Notes: generated by a model from the sequence alone, not told the origin. Positions 1 through 7,929 are shown, counted from the first letter of the stretch. The stretch: DNA of 11,741 nt from Phoronis ovalis (GCA_028565635.1 JAOXYB010050669.1:1-11741), one strand, 5' to 3'. Numbers and translations: made by a program.

Positions 1-238
1 AATACAAGTTACAACATTTAATTACCCTCACATTATATATATATAGCTGTTTCAACAACATATGAAAAATTATAATAAATAAATACTTGTTCTAGTCTTA
101 AGGCTTATGGGTTAATTTTATTTGTTATATTAACATCGATAATTTATAAGTACTTTTCAAGATAATATAGCTTTCTTCACAAATAAAAAATTGCAAAGTT
201 TCTGTATTATATAGAACACTATTTCAAATAATTCTTAC
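1..238 (-). other. Partial intron of the EF-hand gene
   Basis: AT-rich sequence after the donor of the last visible exon. I see no open frame with splice signals that would continue the EF-hand loop begun upstream, so the next exon is outside the window. Confidence 0.7.
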
Positions 239-443
239 CTGTCAAAATCTTGGAACACTGGTTTCACAAGTACTCTCCTTTGTTTTGTACGTTGACGGAG
301 ACGTTCCATCGCTTCGTTAACAACCTGCTGGTGGTCTTCAGTAGCATAGCGCCAGTCCATGGTACCCGGCTTAGGTACACGGAACACTGCCTGATCTGGA
401 ACTGAATGAGTCGGAGTCTTCTCTAAATTAGGTTGCGTGAATA
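239..443 (-). CDS. EF-hand gene exon 11 (last exon in window, module 6 start)
   Basis: Encodes residues 571-637 and two bases of the next codon. Linker FTQPNLEKTP is followed by VFRVPKPGTMDWRYATEDHQ, a basic helix ERLRQRTKQRRVLV and then PVFQDFD, the start of another EF-hand. The exon stops inside that loop at donor GTAAGA (complement of 233-238), so at least one more exon must lie beyond the left edge. No stop codon or polyadenylation signal for this gene is in the window. Confidence 0.86.
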
Positions 444-3400
444 CTGCAAGAAAAGAATAATATTTTACACTTTTATTTAAATTTCAAAAACAGATTAACT
501 TAAACTTTTTATATTTAAAAAACAAGTAGGTGATTATTTTTTACTCTTTTTTATTTTACTAGTTATTTTTACTGTTAGTGGCGTAAATATGTCATACGTA
601 ATGTTTTTAAAAACATATTTTAAGAATTAATAATTTTTTGTAAGTCAGATTGATAAAACAATTATTGAATCAGATCACCATCGGTGCTGATAACTATATC
701 ATGCACAGATTTCCAGAACTGACGAAGACTTCCTGGTGGTACTAATGCTTATATTGTATAATATTGCTTAAATTCTTATAACTAGAGCTAAAAAACTGTA
801 CCTGTTTCAATATCCCACAGAAACTTTGTCCAGTGCACCAAGTCTGGTTTCTGCTTATTTTCATAATAATCACAGAGCACTTGATATTGAGGATCATTGA
901 TATCATGGTGACCTAGTTTACTTAGTCCTAAAGAGCTCAAACATCGACGGAACTGTGTTTTAGTTAAGCAGCCACTGCGTAATGGATCGTAGTCCTGGAA
1001 GTACTCTATAACCTGCAAATAAATATTAAGAAAATAGGTGTAAATGAGAAAAAAATAAGAATTTTATTTTCATTCATTTTGCGACCATATTCTTTTGTGA
1101 TTTTCCAATTTGACCTTGCAATGAAAAAGAACTAATACCCAGTTTAATTATTAGTTCTTTAGAAATTATTATAATTTCAGTTGTGTAGATCAACCTTGTT
1201 ATATGAAATATATAATTTCAGTTGTGCAGATATACATTGTTATATGAAATATATAATTTCAGTTGTGTAGACATACGTTGTTATATGAAATATATAATTT
1301 CAGTTGTGTAGATATACGTTGTTATATGAAATATATAATTTCAGTTGTGTAGATATATGTTGTTATATGAAATATATAATTTCAGTTGTGTAGACAAACG
1401 TTGTTATATGAAATATATAATTTCAGTGGTGTAGATATACGTTGTTATATGAAATATATAATTTCAGTTGTGTAGATATACGTTGTTATATGAAATAGTT
1501 TACTTACTCGTAGTCTGTTGGTAAGAACATGGTGCCTGATTCTAGCCATGATGTCATCCATATTTAGACCACTTGTATCAACAATAACTTCCTCTTTTTT
1601 CTGATTTGGCAGAACAACCTTCTCTTCCAATGGGTTTGCAAGTGTGCTACCAACAAACTCTGTAAAATTTTATCACATAATTTTTATCCCTCTAACATAA
1701 CACTAAACAATAGTCAACATTCTCTAAAGATTTGATTTTAATTTTTACTGCATGAAGCACTGCTTTTGGTCAATTTTAATCCAAATTGTAATTTTATAGC
1801 TTATACATAATATAGTAAAATTAAGAGGGATCATAATAGGTCACTGAACATACATATTAAGATCTGGAACAATTGCTTTTTCAGCTTGAAGTTGGTCAGT
1901 TATTACAAAGTTCCAAAAGTACCAGCTAACCTCTGATTGTTCAATTATGTAAAAGCAATGTTGTGGAAGATGAGATGCACATTTTATTTTCATGTAATAA
2001 TTAAAATGATAATTTGCGAAAAATCTTATTTGAGTATCTCTAACATTTTTTTGTGGATTTTATGGAATTGGATAATATAAATTAAATGTTACATATAAGT
2101 GACAAGCGATTGCTGAAGAGATATGCAAATTTTATTTATTACGGTGTGACTAATTATAGCCCCCTGTGGCTGGGTGTTCTGTTCATGGTCATTATTGTGT
2201 TGCTGTTATTGCAAAATTGTACATGACGAGTCACGTCAAGAAACAATACTACTATATAAACTATGTACCTTGATCGACAGTCTGCACAAATGCCGGGTAG
2301 TTAATGTCTCCTGTAGCAGGATCAGCAAATTTCTCACACAATAACTTGAAATCTTCAGGAGTAACATTTAATGATAAGAAATGAAGCATGCGACCAAACT
2401 GCAATGGTGTCATCACACGGGTGTATGCCTTGCTCTGGAAATCAAAGTAGGGTACAATACTATAGACCAACCTTCAACTCCGAAACTTCATCGTTATATG
2501 TCTGGGGTAATAAAAAAAATTTTTAAAAAACAAAAAAAAAGAAAAAAAGAACAAAAACCTTCATTAAAAATTAAGTAATTGACAAAAGTGACATGTTGTC
2601 TGTGACAAAATATCACTGCAAAGAATCGTTGTTATCCAAATTAATATCACTCAAGACATTTATGAATGAAACTTATATTAGAATTTAAGAACAAAGTCTG
2701 CAGTACATCTGTTTAGTATTGAACAACAAATTGGTGAAGCTATGTATTCCCAATACTGCAAATACATTTTCAAATAGATATACTCACTCTGTCATAATCT
2801 TTAAAATACTGATACATCATGATTCTTCTTTTCCTAACTTGTTCTTGAATTCTTTCAATGACTTCATACAATCTGTCCTCCGCAACATCATTCACAAGTG
2901 GTTTCAAAGTCTACATACAAAGCAAATACAGCTATGCAAAATATTGTATTTGCAGGGGTTAATAAAATGCTAATTGTCTTGTGATTTGGGCTAAAGGAGT
3001 TGCAGCTTGTATCTTACCATAATTTTTTTCAACTTCTTAAGAATATTTGTCATATACACGAGACCGCCTGGTGGACATATTCCTAACTATTATTTCTTGA
3101 GACAAGATTATGATCATGTGTTAGTAAGGATAACTTAAAACAAAAAATTACAATATTTTAAAAACCAGTGATAACTGGTATTTGTAAGGATAAAATAAAA
3201 AAATGAAAATTGTAAAAACTAGTAATAACTAAAACTTTTAAAGTTAAAACTTCACATTAACAAAATACAGCAAAGAAATGTGTAAAGAACTTACCCTATT
3301 CAGTGCCCCTCTGGGTGGTCTGGTCACTGTCTGTATAGGTTTCTTGTCAAGATCAGGAATGTTAAAGGCTGTTATAAAATATAAGAGACACATTACACAA

Positions 3401-6400
3401 CAGAGCATACATTTACATAAATATCAACAAATTGTATTACTAGCAGCATTAATGTTAAATAAGTTTAGCTTTCATTAATATTTTACCATTTGATGTTAGC
3501 ACATAATACTAATACTATCTGGTCATCAATGTCGTCTCTTAGTCACCCATGAATATTTAACAGTGTTTTTTGTGAAATACACTTTTAATCCTTGATCAGT
3601 AAAGATTTATAAGAATATTGTTATGAAGCAGAACAAAATTTATGCATAATAAAAATAAAATTTAGTCGCAGTTAATATACTTTAATTACTGTTTTTAGGA
3701 TTAGGAGGATTAGGAGGATTAGGAGGATCCGTATTTGCGAAAGATGCTTTGCTCTTCTTATTTGTGATAAGAACATAAATAAATTTGAGATCTCTGATTT
3801 TGTTACTCACCATTTTCCATCATATCACAGAATTCCTTATAGCGTACACGGCCATCTTCAATTTTGTAGAATTCAACGAGCTTTTGAATTTCAGCACGTG
3901 AAAGTTGTGCTTCCTTTCCAATACATAATGAGAGTCCACAGACAAACTGGTTCTCAGTGACAATGCCTGATCGCAGTTTGTCATGATCTTTAAAATATTC
4001 TGGTGTACGTACACCATTTTTAAACACAGCAACTCGGATTTTGTCAAACACTTGTTGGAGGGACGGATCAGGTAATCTCTACAATACAGTTATTTATGCA
4101 TAATAAAAATAAAATTTTGTCACAGAAATTGGCTCAAATGTTAAATTTTAACAGTTGTTATAGGCTGTCTGCACAATTCAGATTTATTTTTTACATTAAA
4201 ATAATGTTACTTGAAATAACATTAAAAACTGATGGATGCTGAAATTCAACAATAAACATATTAAAAAATATTACTCATTTTTTTTCAGGCTAGCACAGTA
4301 ATATAAAGACACTGCAATTCTACAATGAAAAATTCTCTTAAAAGGATGCCATATAGATTTCATATATTGTTTTTTAATTAAACAAATACACAAGTGCCAC
4401 CAATATTGCTGCTGATGTGTAGGTATGCGGCTGTTTTTTGGATGCCAAGATATATAAATAGGACACTTACATCTTTTGGAATGTAATCTGTATTATTTCC
4501 TATTTCATTTAAATTGATTTCTTTCATTGCAAGTTGTTGTTGAATGGCAACTAAGTCATGATGAAGATTTAAATACACGATCAGTCCGGGGTTCTCGGGA
4601 TCACGATATTTCTTAACCAGCAAATTCCTTTCTTCTTCTGTAATGTCTTCAGGACCAGGAAAGTTTCTGTAAAACTGGAGGAAAAAAAGAATTTATAAAA
4701 TTAAATATCGAGTAAATAAATAAATTTAAATATTTATTTTCAGTACTAAATTTTAAAAATATTGCAAACTTGTGTAGGCATAAAAAATATCCCAGTTTTA
4801 CCAAAATAAAAATATGCAGTTTTATCTCTTTTAGTTCCTATGACATTTTAAACATTTTCTTTCCTATGAATATGACAATACAATGTGGAATGCATGAGAG
4901 TTTGTTAAAATATTTGAATCCATACCAAATTAGTATCTTATTAATAAATGCCATGTTACACAATTTTGAAATATAAGAAATGTGTCCGATTTAAAAAGAA
5001 AAAGTCTGTACCATGCTTAATATGAATAAGAAAACATATTTAGCCTTTATACAGGTTATACTGAACAAAAAGTCGTACCTGGCTTTCTGTAACTCTACCA
5101 ACATGATGTGTATCAAAATCTTCATAACCTGTTCGTAAGTTCAATCCATGGTATTTGTAGTACTTAATCATTCTCAGTAAGGCATCTTCTACTCGTGTTT
5201 CTGCTCCTGGACTTAGTGGCCGAACTGAACGCATTGTTCCTAGGCTATAAGTCATTAAAAAATGAAAATTAGTAAATGCTGCATGACATAGCAACAAGAA
5301 AGTTACAGTATAGAAGAAGACACTCATATAAAATACAGATAAAGAGAAAATTACTTATTATTAACTCAGGAACTTTTAAGACCATTGTTGATCATTTATA
5401 AGATGGTAAAGCGATTACAATACAATGAGACTAACATAGGTATGCATATGTCCATTTCGAGGATGGTTAATTAACTCAACACTTACAATTCTGCAGGCTC
5501 TACTTTTTGAAACACTGGATCGACAGTTACGTCATTGGCTTCAAAGCGTTCAAGAATTTTCTCACAAAAGGCACGATAAAATATCCTTCCATTTCTTTTC
5601 ACATCATATTTGTCCATTATCATTTGTTCTTCTTCCGTGGATAATTTTATTCCTAAATTCATCCATATCACCCGGAAAAACTGTTGTGCTGCACAAAGAA
5701 TAGTAAGAATGTTTATAAGACCTATTATCAGAAGTACAACAACCTTGCCTAACCAACAACTACAGGCACATAGCCAGGGGGTGTGGTGTGTGCGTTCACA
5801 CCTCCCAGGGCCTTGCCAGGGAGTCCATGTAAGAAATGTTAAAACAATATCATATTGCTTGTATTTCTTTTTCATATGCACAAAAACATCCTAGCATTGG
5901 AGGCTAGAACTTGCAACTCTCCTGATCAAGACACTAATAATTGCAGTGTTTAGAGAGAAAAATCTTTGTATTCCACTATGATTATTAAAATGGTCTTCAA
6001 ACCCATTTTCTGTGTTCCACAGTTTATTCTACTTTTAATATATTTAATTAAATAAAATATTCTTTAGAAAAAAGAAAATAACACATCCAGGTACAGGTCC
6101 TATACATAACAAAATAAGCACCTATCCACAAAAATACCTGCCTTATGGCCCTGAACTCAGACTATACATTAAAGGAGATAATTTCTTTGCTGGAAGGCAA
6201 GATCAATGAGGCAGTAAGACTAAAAGGCATCTTGCAAAAGGTAAACAACTGTATACTGAGAAGGTCAGATTAGAGCGACCTACTATTCACTAAACAAACA
6301 GCTAATTATACACTGCTTTTTGCTGAATGTTATAGGATCATGGGGTAAATATAGGTAAAAATGTGTGAAAGTTACTCAATTCAAGGCATTACAAAATATT

Positions 6401-7141
6401 AAATTTCGACCGTCCACGACCCTAGGGCAAGAGTGGTCAGAAAGCGGTATTCTCAAAGTTTTCTCCTTTTTACTACTGAGATAATACTTTGTGAATTTTA
6501 CCTCTCAGAGATATTTTTCCGGATTTGTTTCTCTCAAGAATATGTGTTAAGCAATAAATTAACTTAATTATGCCATAGAATGCAAGATTTCTTTAAACAC
6601 TAATTGTATGGAAGAATGTGATCAATTTGCTTCAAAGGATGTTAACATTTCATCAGCACATTAAAGTCACAAATCGGTACACAAACTAGCTTAATTAAAT
6701 GTTTTACTTTGCACATCAAAATGGGTTCAACTTCTGAAAGCTATATGTTGCGCTTCTCATTGATTTGTTTGATATACGGTTCCGGGGGGGGGGGGGGAGT
6801 CAATATGAAAGTGGGTACGCATGTTCCAACAAAATTTTGCTTCCTTAAGGCTGTATTTTTTCAAAAAAATCACTTCCCGGCTTAGGGGGATATTTTAGCA
6901 GAATTTTACTTCACTAGGGGCTTTTTTGAAAAGCCTTGTTAGACCGTAGGTACCCACTTTCATATTGATTGCCACCCCCCGGGATACTGCTCTACTAACC
7001 TGTGACATATCCAGACCTAAGACCATCGTAGTCATAGAAGAATTCATTGATTCGAATTCTTTTAGTCTGTGCTTTTATTTTGATATCATTTTCTATTTTG
7101 TGAAGAGCATAATGGGGACTGGCTGCAACTGCTGCCGACAT
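239..7141 (-). CDS. EFCAB6-like modular EF-hand protein, 11 exons, 3' end off window
   Basis: Joining 7000-7141, 5487-5688, 5079-5244, 4471-4674, 3811-4078, 3295-3368, 2788-2910, 2269-2434, 1508-1659, 802-1012 and 239-443 on the minus strand gives 637 open codons, all with GT-AG introns and matching phases. The protein repeats a module: basic amphipathic helix, a loop like DYDxLRSGxVTxxQF, more helix with a second weak loop (for example YDVKRNGRI), then a Pro-rich linker such as FNIPDLDKKP or FTQPNLEKTP. There is no signal peptide or membrane segment, so it should be cytoplasmic. Several EF-hand positions lack acidic ligands (position 3 is mostly Leu, position 12 is Gln), so a structural role fits better than calcium sensing. 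Long proteins with weak EF-hands like this include EFCAB6, reported as a sperm doublet-microtubule component. That assignment is inference from architecture; another ciliary EF-hand family is possible. Confidence 0.85.
444..801 (-). other. Intron, no recognisable content
   Basis: AT-rich intron of 358 bp. The coding frame joins across it without loss, and I see no repeat or conserved element in it. Confidence 0.75.
802..1012 (-). CDS. EF-hand gene exon 10 (module 5 EF-hands)
   Basis: Encodes residues 500-569 plus one base. It begins VIEYFQDYDPLRSGCLTKTQF, the clearest example of this protein's loop signature, followed by RRCLSSLGLSKLG and a His/Asp-rich helix. A second, badly eroded hand lies around YYENKQKPDLVHWTKFL, which has no central Gly. 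The acceptor is TTATTTGCAG and the donor is GTACAG. Confidence 0.88.
1171..1498. repeat. 41-bp minisatellite, eight copies
   Basis: Eight head-to-tail units starting at 1171, 1212, 1253, 1294, 1335, 1376, 1417 and 1458. Each opens ATAATTTCAG and ends GTTATATGAAATAT; the last ends in TAG. Units differ mainly at a few central bases (after GTAGA), so the array is young or homogenised. Each junction contains the arms TGAAAT and ATTTCA five bases apart, a small inverted repeat. The array fills most of intron 1013-1507 of the EF-hand gene. Confidence 0.97.
1508..1659 (-). CDS. EF-hand gene exon 9 (linker and module 5 helix)
   Basis: Encodes the split Glu449 and residues 450-499. It starts with linker FVGSTLANPLEEKVVLPNQK, then goes through a short acidic stretch into helix GLNMDDIMARIRHHVLTNRLR. 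The donor GTAAGT (complement of 1502-1507) is only ten bases from the end of the eight-copy 41-bp minisatellite that fills most of the following intron. The acceptor is TTTTACAG; a second AG two bases on would break the frame. Confidence 0.86.
1660..2268 (-). other. Intron, no recognisable gene
   Basis: A 609-bp AT-rich intron. The only local structure seen is the short inverted pair TGACG/CGTCA around 2224-2238. No open frame has fitting splice sites, and none is needed for protein continuity. Confidence 0.7.
2269..2434 (-). CDS. EF-hand gene exon 8 (rest of module 4)
   Basis: Encodes residues 394-448. I placed the acceptor at TTTGATTTCCAG before AGC AAG, giving SKAYTRVMTPLQFGRML. The join to exon 7 yields an EF-like loop about two residues longer than in the other modules. 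An alternative AG six bases downstream (GCAAG before GCATAC) would restore the usual length. The second hand, FADPATGDINYPAF, is one of the better conserved loops. It ends in phase 1 at donor GTACAT. Confidence 0.8.
2435..2787 (-). other. Intron with A-rich tract
   Basis: An intron of 353 bp. It includes a plus-strand A-rich tract at about 2511-2560 that reads as a T-rich stretch on the transcribed strand. Nothing else is recognised. Confidence 0.7.
2788..2910 (-). CDS. EF-hand gene exon 7 (module 4 helix)
   Basis: Encodes residues 353-393 in 123 bp, phase 0 at both ends. A long charged amphipathic helix (VAEDRLYEVIERIQEQVRK) leads into YQYFKDYDR, the first half of the next EF-hand. The loop is interrupted by the intron directly after Arg393 (donor GTGAGT). 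The matching place in exon 10 has no intron, so EF-hand loops in this gene are split in some modules and intact in others. Confidence 0.86.
2911..3294 (-). other. Intron with diverged tandem duplication
   Basis: A 384-bp intron. Between about 3121 and 3235 two related stretches lie in tandem, each beginning GTAAGGATAA and ending near AGTGATAACT or AGTAATAACT, with A-rich middles. A small exon-like open stretch at 3018-3082 was considered and rejected. Confidence 0.6.
3295..3368 (-). CDS. EF-hand gene exon 6 (Pro-rich linker)
   Basis: A 74-bp exon coding only linker: it completes Ala328 and then reads FNIPDLDKKPIQTVTRPPRG, finishing ALNR. It has no EF-hand. The first part matches the style of the linker in exon 11 (FTQPNLEKTP), which supports a repeated module-plus-linker layout. 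The acceptor is TTATAACAG and the donor is GTAAGT in phase 0. Confidence 0.86.
3638..3663. repeat. 26-bp direct repeat, copy 1
   Basis: Starts ATTTATGCAT and runs through TAATAAAAATAAAATTT. It is identical over 26 bases to 4092-4117, and the next eight bases match at six positions (AGTCGCAG against TGTCACAG). It lies in the intron downstream of the EF-hand exon 3811-4078. Confidence 0.9.
3695..3727. repeat. 9-bp minisatellite TTAGGAGGA
   Basis: Three perfect units at 3701-3709, 3710-3718 and 3719-3727, preceded by the partial unit TTAGGA at 3695-3700. Intronic. On the transcribed strand it reads TCCTCCTAA. Confidence 0.95.
3811..4078 (-). CDS. EF-hand gene exon 5 (complete module 3)
   Basis: The largest visible exon, residues 239-327. 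It carries a whole module: LPDPSLQQVFDKIRVAVFK helix, EF-hand DHDKLRSGIVTENQF (Asp271 to Gln282), then a second hand in which FYKIEDGRVRYKEF keeps the central Gly and beta residue. It ends in phase 1 at GAAAATG/GTGAGT, completed as Ala by exon 6. It is flanked on both sides by near-identical intronic 26-bp repeats, described separately. Confidence 0.9.
4092..4117. repeat. 26-bp direct repeat, copy 2
   Basis: Second copy of the repeat at 3638-3663, same orientation, 454 bp away. It sits in the intron upstream of exon 3811-4078, ending about 40 bp before that exon's acceptor side, so the two copies bracket the exon. Confidence 0.9.
4118..4470 (-). other. Intron, no recognisable content
   Basis: The rest of the intron between exons 4 and 5, AT-rich. 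The open frame of exon 4 runs a short way past its donor, but GTAAGT and protein continuity place the exon end at 4471. Confidence 0.7.
4471..4674 (-). CDS. EF-hand gene exon 4
   Basis: Encodes residues 171-238 in phase 0 at both ends (204 bp). It continues the hand started in exon 3 (TESQ joins FYRNFPG). A Glu-rich helix entry (EDITEEERN) is followed by a weak second loop around KYRDPENPGLIVYLNLHHDL, then a linker ending NTDYIPKD. The acceptor follows a strong pyrimidine tract (TTTTTTTCCTCCAG) and the donor is GTAAGT. Confidence 0.88.
4675..5078 (-). other. Intron, no recognisable content
   Basis: An AT-rich intron of 404 bp. I see no repeat, no RNA gene and no exon-like open frame. Confidence 0.7.
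5079..5244 (-). CDS. EF-hand gene exon 3 (module 2 helix and EF-hand)
   Basis: Encodes residues 116-170. It has a Pro-rich opening (SVRPLSPG), the helix VEDALLRMIKYYKYHG, and the loop DFDTHHVGRVTESQ, which is cut by a phase-0 intron straight after the Gln at loop position 12. The acceptor is TTATAG just before C-CTA and the donor is GTACGA. His161 and Val163 stand where calcium ligands would be expected, so this loop is unlikely to bind calcium in the usual way. Confidence 0.86.
5487..5688 (-). CDS. EF-hand gene exon 2 (second EF-hand of module 1)
   Basis: Encodes residues 48-114 plus two bases of codon 115. After QQFFRVIWMNLG come an acidic helix entry (LSTEEEQ) and the loop DVKRNGRIFYRAF. 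In that loop the central Gly81 and Ile83 of an EF-hand are kept, while position 3 is Lys78 and position 12 is Ala87. It ends with PVFQKVEPAE, the first linker. The acceptor is the clean CTTTGTGCAG and the donor is GTAAGT, leaving in phase 2. Confidence 0.88.
5769..5823. repeat. GC-rich inverted patch, possible transposon remnant
   Basis: A local GC island in an AT-rich intron. AGCCAGGGGGTGTGG can pair imperfectly with CACACCTCCC, and GCCAGGG occurs again at the far end (TTGCCAGGGAG). Short hairpin pieces like this are often ends of non-autonomous DNA transposons. No target duplication was found. Confidence 0.4.
5890..5950 (-). repeat. Possible tRNA-derived SINE fragment
   Basis: On the minus strand GTTCTAGCC (complement of 5902-5910) differs by one base from a tRNA B-box of the form GTTCGAGCC. 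It is preceded by a stretch that reads like a decayed anticodon arm (CTTGATCAGGAGAGTTGC). No A-box is visible at the proper distance, so at most this is the 3' half of a tRNA-like head. Confidence 0.3.
6782..6984. mobile_element. MITE-like foldback element with 19-bp inverted arms
   Basis: TCAATATGAAAGTGGGTAC at 6800-6818 is the exact reverse complement of 6950-6968. Outside the arms lie a G14 run (6784-6797) on the left and C6 then GGG on the right, so the whole unit of about 200 bp starts and ends in CCGGGG-like bases. A smaller hairpin (GGCTTTT...AAAAGCC, about 6919-6935) lies inside. There is no coding capacity and no clear target-site duplication, so the ends are approximate. It sits about ten bases from the exon 1 splice donor. 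Confidence 0.6.
7000..7141 (-). CDS. EF-hand gene exon 1 (start codon, first EF-hand)
   Basis: Encodes residues 1-47. The ATG (complement of 7139-7141) has A at -3 (ACC before ATG), a good animal start context. The translation opens MSAAVAASP, goes into a charged helix, and ends in the loop DYDGLRSGYVT. The exon closes at GTTAGT in phase 1, and the split Ala codon is completed by exon 2, giving SGYVTAQQFFRV. The 5' UTR may be spliced, because the minus strand has an acceptor-like run ending in TTATTAG at 7176-7177. Confidence 0.88.
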
Positions 7142-7621
7142 GGTAGAATACTTTCCTGTTCTTCTCAATAAAAACCTAATAAAACAAAATGAATTATGTT
7201 GTCATTCACATTTTAAATAATTATTTTTCAGCATTACACAAAAATTCATTATATTTTTCAAATAATGTAATATACATTATTGGAAACATATATTTCTACT
7301 TAGTGCAGTTTTGTTCTACTGTTTATTAGTAACTGCCACCGGTATGGTACTTTGTGTTCTCCAGGAGGTGGTAACATACAGGCCCGTAACATACAGACAA
7401 GTTTTAAACCAGTTTACTATGTTTTAAAGAAATGTGAGTCCTTTTATATTGCGAAGAGTTTTTAAAACCCTTTATGAAAATGAGACGATTTTTAGACATA
7501 AAAAGCCACTAAAGGTACAACTAGTCCAAAGCAACATAAAAAAGCCTACCTTTTTCTCGCAAGTCAAGTCGTGTTTATAAAATCAATGTACCTAATGAAA
7601 TGGTCTTTGAATTTAGCTGTA

Positions 7622-7634
7622 GCTGCCAGGCAAC
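7622..7634 (-). promoter_or_regulatory. Candidate RFX X-box
   Basis: On the minus strand GTTGCC, one base, GGCAGC: a near-palindrome of the X-box type (GTTGCC N GGCAAC, one mismatch). RFX factors activate ciliary genes through such sites in animals. It lies 481 bp upstream of the EF-hand start codon. A single 13-bp match can arise by chance. Confidence 0.4.
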
Positions 7635-7881
7635 GAAACAACACATGTGTTTACCCAGAATGCAGCTTGACTTCCTTTCTATAATTTAAAACTTTACTTG
7701 TGGCTAAGAATTTTTTTTTTTTATTTAAAAGTGAAATACCCTAACTTTGCATTATTTTTACAAAATATTTAATAAATATTATTAAATAACTTATTTTAAT
7801 GGGTTATGTATTCTTATAATCGCAATAATGTGTGTAAAGCAATAAATGTCGTCTTTGAGAAATTATTAATTTGTAAAGAAT

Positions 7882-7911
7882 CCAATTGCGATTGCGGGAA
7901 ATCGAACCAAT
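7882..7911 (+). promoter_or_regulatory. Two CCAAT boxes
   Basis: CCAAT at 7882-7886 and 7907-7911, same orientation, 25 bp apart and about 70 to 100 bp before the probable hnRNP start site. The second one is followed by CAC, giving the extended NF-Y-like form ACCAATCA. Confidence 0.55.
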
Positions 7912-7929
7912 CACACATTGTATTTTCCT

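Larger units (their letters stand above)
5689..6999 (-). other. Large first intron of the EF-hand gene
   Basis: At 1311 bp this is the longest intron, and it collects most of the mobile debris: the GC-rich patch near 5770-5823, the tRNA-like stretch near 5900 and the foldback element 6782-6984. A 43-codon plus-strand frame (6145-6273) also lies here. The flanking exons join exactly (phase 1), so no coding exon is missing. Confidence 0.75.

Noticed and set aside
2224-2238. TGACG/CGTCA inverted pair resembling CRE half-sites.
   Set aside because: Deep inside an intron, five-base arms only, with no sign of a promoter nearby; easily chance.
2435-2459. Alternative acceptor CTATAG for exon 8, which would extend the exon upstream to 2459.
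   Set aside because: It needs the preceding exon to end with two extra bases, but exon 7 ends in phase 0. TTTGATTTCCAG at 2435-2436 is a better acceptor and keeps the frame.
3018-3082. Minus-strand exon-like segment (reads ICPPGGLVYMTNILKKLKK) with a good GTAAGA donor between exons 6 and 7.
   Set aside because: It is 65 bp long, and exons 6 and 7 already join in phase 0. Its inclusion would shift the frame and meet a TGA, the acceptor side has a poor pyrimidine tract, and the linker is complete without it.
5610-5894. A 94-codon plus-strand open frame opposite exon 2 of the EF-hand gene.
   Set aside because: It is the antisense shadow of a real exon plus intron. Its product has no recognisable domain and the frame does not respect the exon boundary.
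7650-7675. CCCAGAATGCA in the intergenic region, like part of the vertebrate ZNF143/THAP11 site.
   Set aside because: Only the core matches, and the longer flank (ACTACAATT) is missing. The factor's use in this lineage is unknown to me.
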